Origin: a bacterium
GTDB lineage: Bacteria; Bacillota; Clostridia; Lachnospirales; Lachnospiraceae
Reading direction: 5' to 3'
Assembly (NCBI GenBank): GCA_023664305.1
Contig: JAMPFT010000028.1
Span: forward strand, 1-34,640
DNA: 34,640 nt
In this document: in pieces, positions 6,881 to 15,391 of the stretch
How positions within the stretch are numbered: position 1 is the first letter of the stretch
Layout of the letters: the number at the start of each line of letters is the position of its first letter
Notes under the pieces: model-generated
Databases searched by the model: none
What the model saw: the letters and a program-made list of their open reading frames with translations, nothing else
Told to the model about the DNA's origin: nothing
Position numbers and translations under genes: made by a program

Positions 6881-6919
6881 AAAAAAGCCGGATTGCTTTT
6901 TGGGCGATCCGGCTTTTTA
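6881..6919. terminator. terminator between rpsR and the convergent lacI gene
   Basis: AAAAAGCCGGAT (6881-6892) pairs with ATCCGGCTTTTT (6907-6918) around TGCTTTTTGGGCG. The flanking A and T runs make it work in both directions, as expected between convergent genes. Confidence 0.9.
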
Positions 6920-6939
6920 CATAATCAGGAAATTACGCC

Positions 6940-7989
6940 TTACCTCGCCGGCCCGCTGGAGGCCCTGACGGTGAGGGAAGGTTCGATATACTGCAGGGGC
7001 GGAAGAGGAGTGTTCGCATATATACCGTCCACGGTTTTAATCAGGGTCTCCGCAAACACATCATAGTTATAATCTATGCTGGTGAGCTTTGGCGTCACCA
7101 TATCGCAGAGCGACGTGTTGTCGTAGCCGATGACGGAGATATCGTCCGGAACCTTTAAGCCGTGATCCTGAATGCAGTTCATGGCGCCCACGGCGGCGGG
7201 ATCGTTGATACCGATGACCGCGGTGGGAACGTGATCCAGACGGAGCAGCTCCGTCATCCTGGCGTATCCCGTCTCGTAGTCGTAACCGCCGAAATTTTCA
7301 TAGAGCTCAGGTCTGCAGGGCAGCTGGTATTTTGCCATAATCTGCTTATATCGTCTCCGCTTTTCAAAAGAGGACGCCACGGTATCCCAGCCCCCGACGA
7401 TAGCGATATCCTGATGTCCCAGGGAAATCAGATGCTCCATCGCAAGATCCATGGTTTGAATAGAGTTGATCCGAACCTGATAGCAGGAGGTGCCGTCCAG
7501 CTTACCCGTGAGGATCACGGGAATGGAGTTGCTGATCTGGTTTACCTTTTCGACAAAGGCTTCGTTGGAATGCAGATCGTCGGCGCGGCCGCCCACCAGA
7601 ATGATGGCGTCTACCCGCTGTTCCTCCATGAGGACAAGCTGTCTTTCCTCGATGTCCTGCTGGCCCAGGGAATTTTCCAGAAGAAGAGAATACCCCGCCT
7701 TTCGGGCCGCCTGTTCGCAGGCCACGAAAAGCTTGGCATAGTAAGGGTTGCGCACGTCTGCCATGATGATGCCGATGACCTTGCGGCGCGTTTCCGACAG
7801 GCTTCTTGCAAGAGCGTTGGGCCGGAAATTATACTTTTCGATAATGGATTGAACGGCTTCGCGCTTGTCCGCTTTTACGCCCGCGTTATTGGTAAGCACT
7901 CTTGACACGGTGGCCGGCGATACGCCTGCTTCCCGGGCGATATCGTAAATAGTGATCTTTTTCCCTTCCAGATTTCTTAAGTCTTCCAT
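6940..7989 (-). CDS. LacI-family transcriptional regulator of the sugar locus
   Basis: This is a 349-residue repressor. It has an N-terminal helix-turn-helix (about 12-37, ITIYDIAREAGVSPATVSRVLTNN), a hinge helix with NALARSL at about 58-64, and a periplasmic-binding-protein-like core with IGIIMADVRNPYYA, the SLGHQDIAIVGG segment, INDPAAVGAMNCIQ and SVIGYDNTS. It would bind a sugar or sugar phosphate and release its operators. It is divergent from the solute-binding-protein operon. A LacI-type palindrome lies in its own leader and another over the start of the operon, so it probably controls both. GAAGGGA lies about 12 nt before ATG 7989. Downstream of the locus is a deleted paralogue sharing the unusual N-terminal leader MEDLR-x-x-EGK. 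Confidence 0.93.
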   Translation of the reverse strand: MEDLRNLEGKKITIYDIAREAGVSPATVSRVLTNNAGVKADKREAVQSIIEKYNFRPNALARSLSETRRKVIGIIMADVRNPYYAKLFVACEQAARKAGYSLLLENSLGQQDIEERQLVLMEEQRVDAIILVGGRADDLHSNEAFVEKVNQISNSIPVILTGKLDGTSCYQVRINSIQTMDLAMEHLISLGHQDIAIVGGWDTVASSFEKRRRYKQIMAKYQLPCRPELYENFGGYDYETGYARMTELLRLDHVPTAVIGINDPAAVGAMNCIQDHGLKVPDDISVIGYDNTSLCDMVTPKLTSIDYNYDVFAETLIKTVDGIYANTPLPPLQYIEPSLTVRASSGPAR

Positions 7990-8023
7990 AGTTCAGATAA
8001 ATCCCTTCGGAATAGTACATTGT

Positions 8024-8039
8024 TTGAAAACGCTTTCAA
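8024..8039. promoter_or_regulatory. LacI/CcpA-type operator 1
   Basis: TTGAAAACGCTTTCAA is a perfect palindrome except for its centre and matches the general LacI-family/cre consensus. It lies in the leader of the lacI gene, about 20 bp inside the transcript, which suits autorepression. CcpA binding cannot be excluded. Confidence 0.75.
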
Positions 8040-8063
8040 GGCTGTCCTCTATAAAACAATTTT

Positions 8064-8092
8064 ATTATACAGGAAAACAGGGGATTTGTCAC
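8064..8092 (-). promoter_or_regulatory. promoter of the lacI-family gene
   Basis: On the minus strand GTGACA (8092-8087), 17 bp, then TATAAT (8069-8064). Confidence 0.75.
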
Positions 8093-8113
8093 TAAGGGAA
8101 ATTACTTTTATTC

Positions 8114-8127
8114 GGCAACCGCTTTCC
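8114..8127. promoter_or_regulatory. weaker LacI-type half-palindrome
   Basis: GGCAACCGCTTTCC matches 11 of 14 positions of the consensus made from the two strong sites (TGAAAMCGMTTTCA). It sits between the divergent promoters and could be an auxiliary site. The support is weak. Confidence 0.35.
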
Positions 8128-8230
8128 TGCTTTAAAGAAGGAAATTATAATAAATATACAAAAACAACCGGTTTGTTTTTGGTAAAAACAACAAAATTAC
8201 CGGAGCAGTTGAGAAATTGTAAAAAATGTG

Positions 8231-8259
8231 TTGACAAAATGCCTGCAAAAAACTATCAT
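8231..8259 (+). promoter_or_regulatory. main promoter of the carbohydrate operon
   Basis: TTGACA (8231-8236), exactly 17 bp, TATCAT (8254-8259). Start of transcription is predicted near 8266, inside operator 2. Confidence 0.85.
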
Positions 8260-8265
8260 TTAAAT

Positions 8266-8281
8266 ATGAAACCGATTTCAA
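8266..8281. promoter_or_regulatory. LacI/CcpA-type operator 2
   Basis: ATGAAACCGATTTCAA shares the TGAAAMCGMTTTCA pattern with operator 1 and lies over the predicted transcription start. Binding there would block the operon promoter. Confidence 0.75.
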
Positions 8282-8330
8282 AACGGATTCGGAAATTATG
8301 CACTGAAAAGTGCGGTAAAGGAGGAAAAGA

Positions 8331-10430
8331 ATGAAAAAGAAGGTTGTAGCATTACTGATGAGTGCCGTCATGGCATTCTCACTGGCAGCCTGCGGCGGAG
8401 AAGATACCCCCCCCAGCAGCTCTGCGCCGAGCAGCGAAGAGTCCAAAGAATCGACTCCGGAAAGCTCTGCACCGTCGGTAGAGACTCCGGCGGAAACGGT
8501 TACGATCCGTTACGGTACGCACTGGGTAAACGCGCTGGATCCCTATCATGTGGACGATGTGACGGGCGAGTATACCATGGGCGAGTCGGAGAGGCAGGCG
8601 GCGCTTGCAGGATTGGACGCCATCAAGAACGAGTTGAATGTGGAATTTGAGTTTATCCAGTATGCGGAGGATACCCGGACGGAGCTGATGACCAGCGTGC
8701 TGGCAGGCGACCCGGTCTGCGATATCGCGGTGCTCTGGGGCGGTTCCGAGTCTACGGTTCTGGCGCAGAATATTCTGCAGAAGCTGGACGACTATGTAGG
8801 CCTTTTCGAGGATGACGAGGCGGCATGGCTTTTGGACGAGGCACTGTTCGGACACTATTATCTGCTGGATAACGACATGGACTATGTGCCTTACTTCCCT
8901 CTGGTGGTAAACCTGACCCTTCTGGAGAAGGTAGACGCTCTGAAGGATGCGGACGGCAACACGATTTACCCGATGGATCTGTACTTGAACGGCGAGTGGA
9001 CCTGGAGCAAGTTTGAGGAGTACCTGACCGCAGTGGACGCTTATTACAGCAATGTGGCGGCTCCCGCGGACGCAGGCTTCTATGATACGGTGCAGGCTTA
9101 CGAGACAGACTTCCGTTACGCGGCTCTGGCGGCTATGTACTCCAACGGCAGCGGTATTTACAGAGACGGCGCGATTGCGGCGGACTCCGACGCTTCCATC
9201 GAGGCGGTGCAGTTTATCGACAAGCTCAGGAAGGCAGAGCTTCTGACCGACTGCGGACTTTATGACGACGGCTATGTGCCTCAGTGGTGTGAGGGCGGAA
9301 ACGACTTCGGCCGCGGCGCTACCGTATTCTCGGATGTGCCCAACTGGTCCATCGGCGGATATGCATCCTCCTGCGGCGACCGCGGAGAGAGCATTGCCAT
9401 CATCCCCTGGCCCAGAGCTGACCGCCTGTCTGCTGACAGCGACGATTACAAGCAGGTTCTGAACATGGGCGACAGCGTAGGTATCTTAAAGGGCAGCAAG
9501 GTAGACACCGAGCTTTCACTGAAGGCATACATCCTTTACTGGCAGACCTATTATAAGACCCTCGGCGGCGTGGACTCCGTGACGGAGTATAAAAATTCCG
9601 CATCTGCCAACGTGCTGGCGGGATACGGCGTTGACCTTTACAACGAGGTTTACGGCGACGCTGCGCTGGCTTGCTTCCAGGGCATTGCGAATAATCTGGC
9701 AGGCAACCCGGCAGGCCTTCTGGGCATCTGGGAGAACAACGACGCTTCCTTCGCAACTCTGCTGGGCAAGTCCCTGACGGGCGTGGACGGAACCGCTTCC
9801 TACGATGTAACCATCAAGGCAAACAAGGACGCTATGAACAACCTGATGAGCGATATCGCGAACAGCCTGGCATCCGACGCCATCCATGACAACCAGAAGC
9901 CTTCCATCACCAAGGAGACGGTTGTCGTTCCCGTTGGAACCAAGTATGAGGATATCGACTGGACGCAGTATTTCACCGCAGAGGACTCCGTTGACGGCGT
10001 TCTGGATCCCGCGAGCGCAACCTTCGAGGACATGACCGGCGGAAGCTTCCAGGATAGCTTGAATACCGTAGGCATCTACGAGGGCGACAGTTCCGTGAAG
10101 ATTCATATCAGCGATTCCTCAGGGAACGAGGAGACCTCCCGGTTTAAGGTTGTAGTATACAACCCCGACAATACCGCGGCTCCCGTCATCACCCCTAAGG
10201 CTGAGTTGGATACCGTAAAGGTTGACACGGATGCTTCCTCCATCGACTGGAAGAACTATATCGATACGGCGGTAGACGCAGACGGCCTTGACGTGAAGGA
10301 CAGCGTGACCGCAGATCTGTCCGAGCTGGATACCACTACCGCAGGCACTTACAACGTGGCGGTTACCGTGACGGACTATGCGGGCAATACAAGCAGCGTG
10401 ACGCTGGAAATCACAGTGGCGGCTGAATAA
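8331..10430 (+). CDS. solute-binding lipoprotein of a sugar ABC importer, with Ig-like tail
   Basis: This is a 699-residue lipoprotein. The signal peptide ends in the lipobox LAAC with the lipidated C21, followed by an S/E/P-rich linker (about 24-55). The main domain (about 58-515) is a family 1 extracellular solute-binding protein: TIRYGTHW, TSVLAGDPVCDIAVLWG, WTWSKFEEYLTA and a late GDSVGILKGSK stretch. From about 523 onward are two Ig-like, DUF5011-type beta-sandwich domains (523-610 and 617-699), each with DW-x-x-Y, D-x-L/D and DYAGNTSS- or DSSGNEETS-like ends. Such tails are unusual on transport binding proteins and may space the receptor or bind polysaccharide. It is first in the operon behind AAAGGAGG. 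Stem-loops and a terminator follow, so it may be made in excess over the downstream genes. Confidence 0.9.
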   Translation: MKKKVVALLMSAVMAFSLAACGGEDTPPSSSAPSSEESKESTPESSAPSVETPAETVTIRYGTHWVNALDPYHVDDVTGEYTMGESERQAALAGLDAIKNELNVEFEFIQYAEDTRTELMTSVLAGDPVCDIAVLWGGSESTVLAQNILQKLDDYVGLFEDDEAAWLLDEALFGHYYLLDNDMDYVPYFPLVVNLTLLEKVDALKDADGNTIYPMDLYLNGEWTWSKFEEYLTAVDAYYSNVAAPADAGFYDTVQAYETDFRYAALAAMYSNGSGIYRDGAIAADSDASIEAVQFIDKLRKAELLTDCGLYDDGYVPQWCEGGNDFGRGATVFSDVPNWSIGGYASSCGDRGESIAIIPWPRADRLSADSDDYKQVLNMGDSVGILKGSKVDTELSLKAYILYWQTYYKTLGGVDSVTEYKNSASANVLAGYGVDLYNEVYGDAALACFQGIANNLAGNPAGLLGIWENNDASFATLLGKSLTGVDGTASYDVTIKANKDAMNNLMSDIANSLASDAIHDNQKPSITKETVVVPVGTKYEDIDWTQYFTAEDSVDGVLDPASATFEDMTGGSFQDSLNTVGIYEGDSSVKIHISDSSGNEETSRFKVVVYNPDNTAAPVITPKAELDTVKVDTDASSIDWKNYIDTAVDADGLDVKDSVTADLSELDTTTAGTYNVAVTVTDYAGNTSSVTLEITVAAE

Positions 10431-10451
10431 TAAAAGATTTTCAGTTCTAAG

Positions 10452-10484
10452 AAGGGGCGGGAGGCTGGAACCTACCCGCCCCTT
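10452..10484 (+). terminator. stem-loop after the first solute-binding gene
   Basis: AAGGGGCGGG and CCCGCCCCTT form a perfect 10-bp stem with a 13-nt loop. No T run follows, so it may act in mRNA stability or as a weak terminator. Confidence 0.6.
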
Positions 10485-10491
10485 GCTATAC

Positions 10492-10565
10492 CTTATAGAA
10501 AACTTTGTCACAGCAAGAGAAGAATGCGAAGCATTCTTCCAGGTGCCGCTGTGCGGCACTTTTTT
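10492..10565 (+). repeat. 74-bp twin-hairpin repeat, copy B (terminator inside the operon)
   Basis: Second copy of the unit at 3331-3404. The GAAGAATGC-GAA-GCATTCTTC hairpin is identical. The second hairpin is GTGCCGC-TGT-GCGGCAC plus six T's: its stem differs from copy A but keeps its pairing. It should terminate much of the transcription leaving the first solute-binding gene. Confidence 0.8.
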
Positions 10566-10568
10566 CCC

Positions 10569-10600
10569 GCGGCCAAAGCGCTTTCGCGCGGTCGGGCCGC
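10569..10600 (+). repeat. GC-rich stem-loop upstream of the membrane-anchored receptor gene
   Basis: GCGGCC (10569-10574) pairs with GGCCGC (10595-10600), with an inner GCGC-TTTC-GCGC hairpin. No promoter elements are evident between here and the next gene, which therefore probably depends on read-through. Confidence 0.55.
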
Positions 10601-10639
10601 AGTACAGGAAACCGAAAACGGGAAGTGAGAGGGCGCCCT

Positions 10640-13564
10640 ATGAAATGGAAAGAGCACAGTAAATTAATAGCGATACTGGCGGCAGCGGCGGTGATCATCG
10701 TTTTGTTGGCGGTGATAGGAGTCCGGTCAGGAACGCATCATGAGGCGAATGCTGTTCCAAAGCAGATGACAGCCTCATACGAAGACAGCTACAGGGAATA
10801 CCTGGAGGCAAACGGTTATGACGGGAGTCTGTCCGGCAGTGAAGTGGCGGTAAATCTGGAAAAATTTACCCTGTCGGCGGATATGGTTGCAAATATTGGC
10901 GAGCAAGGGGTCCTGACCGAGGATAACGGAACGATTACCTGGGAATTTCAGGTGGCGGAATCGGGCTTTTACAATGTGGAGCTGGGTTATATCGCCCTGC
11001 CCGGGACGACGTCCGATATCCAGAGGAAGGTGTACATAGACGGAGAGATTCCCTACGAGGCTTTGTCGCAGATCGTGATCAAACGCTGGTGGCAGGACGG
11101 GGAGATCCGGGTAAAAAACAACAATGAAATCCGTCCCGAGGCGGCTGAGGTTTACAGCGAAACCAAGTGGTTCCTGGAGGATTATCAGAGAAGAAACAAC
11201 GGCGCTTTGGTCGTTTATCTGGAAAAGGGTAAGCACACCGTAGGCTTTGAGGTCATCAAGGAGCCGCTGGAATTTACCTCCATCACCTTTAAGGCGGCGG
11301 AGCAGCCCGTCGCATATGCGGAAGCGATCAGCGCGCTGAAGGGGCAGTATCCCGTGTACGGCGGCGAGATAGCCGTTTATCAGGCGGAGCGCCAGATTGA
11401 CGGGACGGCGGGAATCATCAAGAGTTCCTCCTCCATCAATATTCAGAAAAATTATTCGGACAGCGAGCTGCAGCCGTTCCATCCGTACTATATCGTTTAT
11501 AATACGATCGGCGCGGAAAACTGGGCACAGCCCGGCGATTCCATCACCTGGCAGGTGGAGGTGGCCGAGGAAGGACTGTATGAGCTTTCCTTTAAGGGAC
11601 GCCAGAACCTGAACAGGGGCGTCACCAGCTACCGCAGGCTTTACATAAACGGCAAGGTTCCCTATGCGGAGATGCAGGCCGTCGGCTTTGATTATCAGAA
11701 CGGCATGAACAATTATACCGTGGCGGACGAGGAGGGGAATCCCTATCTCTTCTATCTGCAGGCGGGCGTCAACAATATCACGCTGGAAAACGTCATGGGT
11801 CCCATGGGAAGCATTATCACCCAGGTGGAGGAGAGCATGACGGTTTTAAACAGCACTTATCTGGACGTGATTCAGCTGACGGGACAGGTGCCGAACCGTT
11901 TTATCGACTATGAAATCATGAAAAAGCTTCCTGATTTCAAGGATACCATGCAGGAGCAGAGCGAGGTCCTTTACTCCATCATCGACGAGATCGTGGCGAT
12001 CACCGGAGAAAAGGGCGAAAACACGGCCATGCTGGAGAAGATGGCTATGGAGGCCTCCTGGCTGGCGGATGACCCGGAGAGCGTCATCATGGAGCTGGGA
12101 CAGTTTAAGAATAACGTTTCCGCTTTGGGCACCTGGCTTGTCAACGTGGCGTCCATGCCGCTGGAGCTGGATTATCTGGTGTTGAGCGGCGAAAACGCGC
12201 AGCTGCCGAAGGCGCAGGATTCCTTCTTCGCGGGGCTGGGCAACGGCACGGTGCGGTTTTTCTCCACCTTCTTTATCAAGAACAGCCAGATCACGGAGAG
12301 CGATTCCGGAAGCGGCGCGAAATCCATCAAGGTGTGGCTTGCCTCCTACGGGCGCGAGCAGGCGCAGATGATCCAGAACATGATCGAGGAGGATTTCACT
12401 CCCAACAACGATATCTCCGTAAACCTTCAGCTGATTCCCGTGGACGTGGTGCTGCGTGCGGCGCTGGCGGGCAACGGTCCCGACGTGGTAATCGGTCTCG
12501 GACAGGGGACGCTGCAGGATTTCGCCATGCGTAATGCGGTGCAGGAGCTGTCCGGGCTGGAGGGCTACAAGGAGGCCACGGAGCGGTTTTATGACAGCTC
12601 CCTTGAGGCGTCGGTCTTCCAGGGCGGGTATTACGGAATCCCGGAGCAGACCACCTTTATGATGCTGTTTACCCGGGACGATATCCTTGCGGAGCTGGGG
12701 CTGGAGGTTCCCGATACCTGGCAGGAGCTTCGTGAGATGATACCGGAGCTGCAGAAAAACAATTACAATATTTACATTCCTAACGTACAGCAGACGGAGG
12801 CCACCACAAACAGCAGCTCCATCGCCTACAATATGAATCTTTACCTGGGGATGGTCATGCAGAACGGCGGCGACCCTTATCTGGGGACGGGGGACGATTA
12901 CGGGATCGAGAGCGGCCTGGCAAGCGACGCGGCCATGATTGCGTTTAAGGATTATACGGACTTCTTTACCGGCTACGGGCTGGACGTACAGGTAGACTTC
13001 AGCAACCGTTTCCGCACGGGAGAGATTCCGGTCGGCATCACGGGCTATACCACCTTCAACCAGTTGGAAATTTTCGCCCCTGAAATCAAGGGCCTTTGGA
13101 GCTTCCATCCCATTCCCGGCGTGGAAAAGGAGGACGGCACCATCGACAGATCCTTCACGGTGGACACGACCCAGTCCGTCATCATGGCGAAGAACAGGGA
13201 TCTGGATTCCTGCTGGGAGTTCCTGAAATGGTGGACCTCCACGGACACCCAGCTTCAGTTTGCAAACTCTCTGGAGGCGCTGATGGGAACCTCCGCCAGA
13301 TATGCGGCGGCGGACCCGGAGGTCTTAAGGCAGCTGCCTTGGAGCAACGTCGAGCTGAACAGTCTCTTAAGCCAGTTTGAGCAGACCGCGGGCATCGAGG
13401 CGGTTCCCGGAAATTACATGACGACCCGTATGGTGCAGTATTCCTTCAACGATGTGGTTTCCGACCACGCAAATCCCAGAGAAACGCTGTACCTGAATAT
13501 CAAGGATATCAACCAGGAGCTCACCAGAAAACGGGAAGAGCTGCATCTGTCGGTGAAGGAATAG
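10640..13564 (+). CDS. membrane-anchored fusion of CBM-like domains and a solute-binding domain
   Basis: This is a 974-residue protein. After a basic start, one hydrophobic helix (about 9-28) without a lipobox anchors it outside the membrane. Two similar beta-sandwich modules follow (roughly 50-240 and 265-430). Each carries the phrase TWEFQVAESGFYNVEL or TWQVEVAEEGLYELSF and a later strand with YLEKGKHTVGFE or YLQAGVNNITLE, the look of CBM6/35-like carbohydrate-binding folds. A helical linker (about 440-555) leads to a family 1 solute-binding domain (about 560-960: SIKVWLASYGREQAQMIQ, ALAGNGPDVVIGLGQG, WQELREMIPEL, WEFLKWWTS). I start at ATG 10640; an earlier in-frame start at 10505 would run through the terminator repeat. 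It probably captures polysaccharide and hands oligosaccharide to a permease. Domain limits are estimates. Confidence 0.85.
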   Translation: MKWKEHSKLIAILAAAAVIIVLLAVIGVRSGTHHEANAVPKQMTASYEDSYREYLEANGYDGSLSGSEVAVNLEKFTLSADMVANIGEQGVLTEDNGTITWEFQVAESGFYNVELGYIALPGTTSDIQRKVYIDGEIPYEALSQIVIKRWWQDGEIRVKNNNEIRPEAAEVYSETKWFLEDYQRRNNGALVVYLEKGKHTVGFEVIKEPLEFTSITFKAAEQPVAYAEAISALKGQYPVYGGEIAVYQAERQIDGTAGIIKSSSSINIQKNYSDSELQPFHPYYIVYNTIGAENWAQPGDSITWQVEVAEEGLYELSFKGRQNLNRGVTSYRRLYINGKVPYAEMQAVGFDYQNGMNNYTVADEEGNPYLFYLQAGVNNITLENVMGPMGSIITQVEESMTVLNSTYLDVIQLTGQVPNRFIDYEIMKKLPDFKDTMQEQSEVLYSIIDEIVAITGEKGENTAMLEKMAMEASWLADDPESVIMELGQFKNNVSALGTWLVNVASMPLELDYLVLSGENAQLPKAQDSFFAGLGNGTVRFFSTFFIKNSQITESDSGSGAKSIKVWLASYGREQAQMIQNMIEEDFTPNNDISVNLQLIPVDVVLRAALAGNGPDVVIGLGQGTLQDFAMRNAVQELSGLEGYKEATERFYDSSLEASVFQGGYYGIPEQTTFMMLFTRDDILAELGLEVPDTWQELREMIPELQKNNYNIYIPNVQQTEATTNSSSIAYNMNLYLGMVMQNGGDPYLGTGDDYGIESGLASDAAMIAFKDYTDFFTGYGLDVQVDFSNRFRTGEIPVGITGYTTFNQLEIFAPEIKGLWSFHPIPGVEKEDGTIDRSFTVDTTQSVIMAKNRDLDSCWEFLKWWTSTDTQLQFANSLEALMGTSARYAAADPEVLRQLPWSNVELNSLLSQFEQTAGIEAVPGNYMTTRMVQYSFNDVVSDHANPRETLYLNIKDINQELTRKREELHLSVKE

Positions 13565-13577
13565 GGGGGGTATGGAC

Positions 13578-14480
13578 ATGAAAAAGAACAAGAGCAAAGT
13601 TGCCGATGCCTGGAGAAGGCATAAATATAAATACCTGATGGTCGCCCCCTTCGGACTCATATTTCTGATCTTTACCTTTTTGCCGGTGGTGGTATCCATT
13701 GTTTTCAGCTTTACCTCCTTCAATATGGTGGAGCCGCCCGAGTTTGTGGGCTGGAACAATTACCTGGATCTGATCGTGTACGATCCGATTTTCCTGACGG
13801 CAATCAAGAACACCCTGTTTTTTGCTATCATCACAGGGCCTGTCAGCTACATTATGTGCTTCCTGTTCGCCTGGATGGTGAACGACCTGCCCAGGATTCC
13901 CAGAGCGATCATGACGCTGGTGTTCTACGCGCCGTCCATCTCAGGTAACGCGTACCTGGTCTGGAAGCTGTTGTTCTCCTCCGACTCCTACGGATGGGTG
14001 AACGCGTGGCTGATGAAGCTGGGGATTACGCAGGAGGCGATTCAGTGGCTGGTGACAAAAGAGTATATCATGCCGATCCTGATCGTCGTACAGCTGTGGC
14101 TGAGCCTCGGCGTCAGCTTCCTGACCTTCATCGCGGGCTTCCAGAATCTGGATAAATCCCTGCTGGAGGCGGGTTCCGTGGAAGGAATCAAGAACCGCTG
14201 GCAGGAGCTTTGGTACATTATTCTGCCCTCCATGAAGCCTCAGCTGATGTTCGGCGCGGTGATGCAGATCACAAGCTCCCTGTCCGTATCCCAGCTGTCC
14301 ATCGACCTGGTGGGATTCCCGTCCGTGAGCTATGCGGGCCACACGATTCTGACCCATCTGCACGATTTCGGTAATGTCCGCTATGAGCTGGGTTATGCCT
14401 GCACCATCGCGGTGATTCTGTTCCTGATCATGATGTTCTGCAACATCGTTGTGCAGAAGCTGCTGCGGAAGTTGGGTTAA
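13578..14480 (+). CDS. sugar ABC transporter permease (MalF/UgpA type), pair 1
   Basis: This roughly 300-residue membrane protein has six predicted helices and the binding-protein-dependent transport motif LLEAGSVEGIKNRWQELWYIILPSMKPQ (EAA loop) in the middle, which docks a cytoplasmic ATPase. An N-terminal Y-K-YLMVAPFGLIFLIFTFLPVVVSIVFSFTSF stretch is typical of the CUT1 family. I prefer ATG 13578, because the G-run at 13564-13570 lies 7 nt before it; ATG 13572 leaves almost no spacing. It pairs with the next gene. No ATPase is encoded in the window, so a shared MsmX-type ATPase is presumably used. Confidence 0.95.
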   Translation: MKKNKSKVADAWRRHKYKYLMVAPFGLIFLIFTFLPVVVSIVFSFTSFNMVEPPEFVGWNNYLDLIVYDPIFLTAIKNTLFFAIITGPVSYIMCFLFAWMVNDLPRIPRAIMTLVFYAPSISGNAYLVWKLLFSSDSYGWVNAWLMKLGITQEAIQWLVTKEYIMPILIVVQLWLSLGVSFLTFIAGFQNLDKSLLEAGSVEGIKNRWQELWYIILPSMKPQLMFGAVMQITSSLSVSQLSIDLVGFPSVSYAGHTILTHLHDFGNVRYELGYACTIAVILFLIMMFCNIVVQKLLRKLG

Positions 14481-14493
14481 GGGGGAATATGGT

Positions 14494-15381
14494 ATGAAAA
14501 TATTCAAGTTTATCAGTCATAAACTGAAACAGCGTAAGCTGAAAAGGAGAAACAGGAGCCTTGGGGGCGATATCGTCCTGATCCTTGTGCTGGGACTGTT
14601 CGGGCTGTTCAGCCTGTTCCCGCTGGTGTACACGGTAGTCAGCGCCTTCAAGCCTCTGTCGGAAATCTTTATCTTCCCGCCGAGACTTACGGTGGATAAT
14701 CCGACGCTGGATAACTTTTTTGACCTGGGAACCATCATCGAGGACTTCACGGTGCCTCTTTCCCGTTATCTGTTCAATACGCTGGTGATTACCGGGGTGG
14801 GAACCTTCGGAACCGTGTTTTTGGGCTCCATGGCGGCGTATCCGCTGGCAAAATACGAGTTTCCGGGTTCTAAATTCATGAACAACCTGATCGTGTACGC
14901 CCTGATGTTCAGCACGTCGGTTACGGCGATCCCGAACTATCTGATCATGAGCGCACTGCATATGATCGATACCTACTGGGCGGTGATCCTGCCGGCGGTG
15001 GGAGGAACCCTGGGGCTGTACCTGATGAAAAACTTTATGGTGCAGGTGCCGGACGATATGCTGGAGGCGGCTAAGATCGACGGCGCTTCCGAGTTCGGAA
15101 TTTACTTCAAGGTGGTAATGCCCCTGTGTAAACCCGCGTGGATTACGCTGGTGATTCTTTCCTTCCAGCAGATGTGGGGAACCACGGGCGGCGTGTTCAT
15201 CTATTCCGAGGAGCTTAAGCCTTTGAGCTATGTGCTTTCTCAGCTGGCCAGCGGCGGTATCTCCAGGACGGGCGTGACCTCGGCGGTGTCTCTGATTATG
15301 ATTATCGTACCGATCACGGTGTTCGTAGTCTCCCAGAGCAACGTCATCGAGACTATGGCGACGTCCGGAATCAAAGGATAG
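14494..15381 (+). CDS. sugar ABC transporter permease (MalG/UgpE type), pair 1
   Basis: This is a 295-residue permease with six helices. The EAA loop is DDMLEAAKIDGASEFGIYFKVVMPLCKPAW, and the start of the first helix DIVLILVLGLFGLFSLFPLVYTVVSAFKP is typical of the second CUT1 subunit. ATG 14494 follows AAGGGGGA, 13 bp after the stop of its partner. With that partner it should form the membrane channel for an imported oligosaccharide. Confidence 0.95.
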   Translation: MKIFKFISHKLKQRKLKRRNRSLGGDIVLILVLGLFGLFSLFPLVYTVVSAFKPLSEIFIFPPRLTVDNPTLDNFFDLGTIIEDFTVPLSRYLFNTLVITGVGTFGTVFLGSMAAYPLAKYEFPGSKFMNNLIVYALMFSTSVTAIPNYLIMSALHMIDTYWAVILPAVGGTLGLYLMKNFMVQVPDDMLEAAKIDGASEFGIYFKVVMPLCKPAWITLVILSFQQMWGTTGGVFIYSEELKPLSYVLSQLASGGISRTGVTSAVSLIMIIVPITVFVVSQSNVIETMATSGIKG

Positions 15382-15391
15382 GAGGGGCGGC

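Noticed and set aside
10505-10639. Possible 45-residue N-terminal extension of the CBM/solute-binding fusion
   Set aside because: It would be translated from the twin-hairpin terminator and a GC-rich hairpin; the usual basic start plus membrane helix begins at 10640 with its own ribosome binding site.
11846-13108. Long minus-strand open frame opposite the fusion receptor gene, and similar ones opposite other cassette genes
   Set aside because: Antisense shadows that arise from GC-biased codon use; no ribosome binding sites or recognisable domains.
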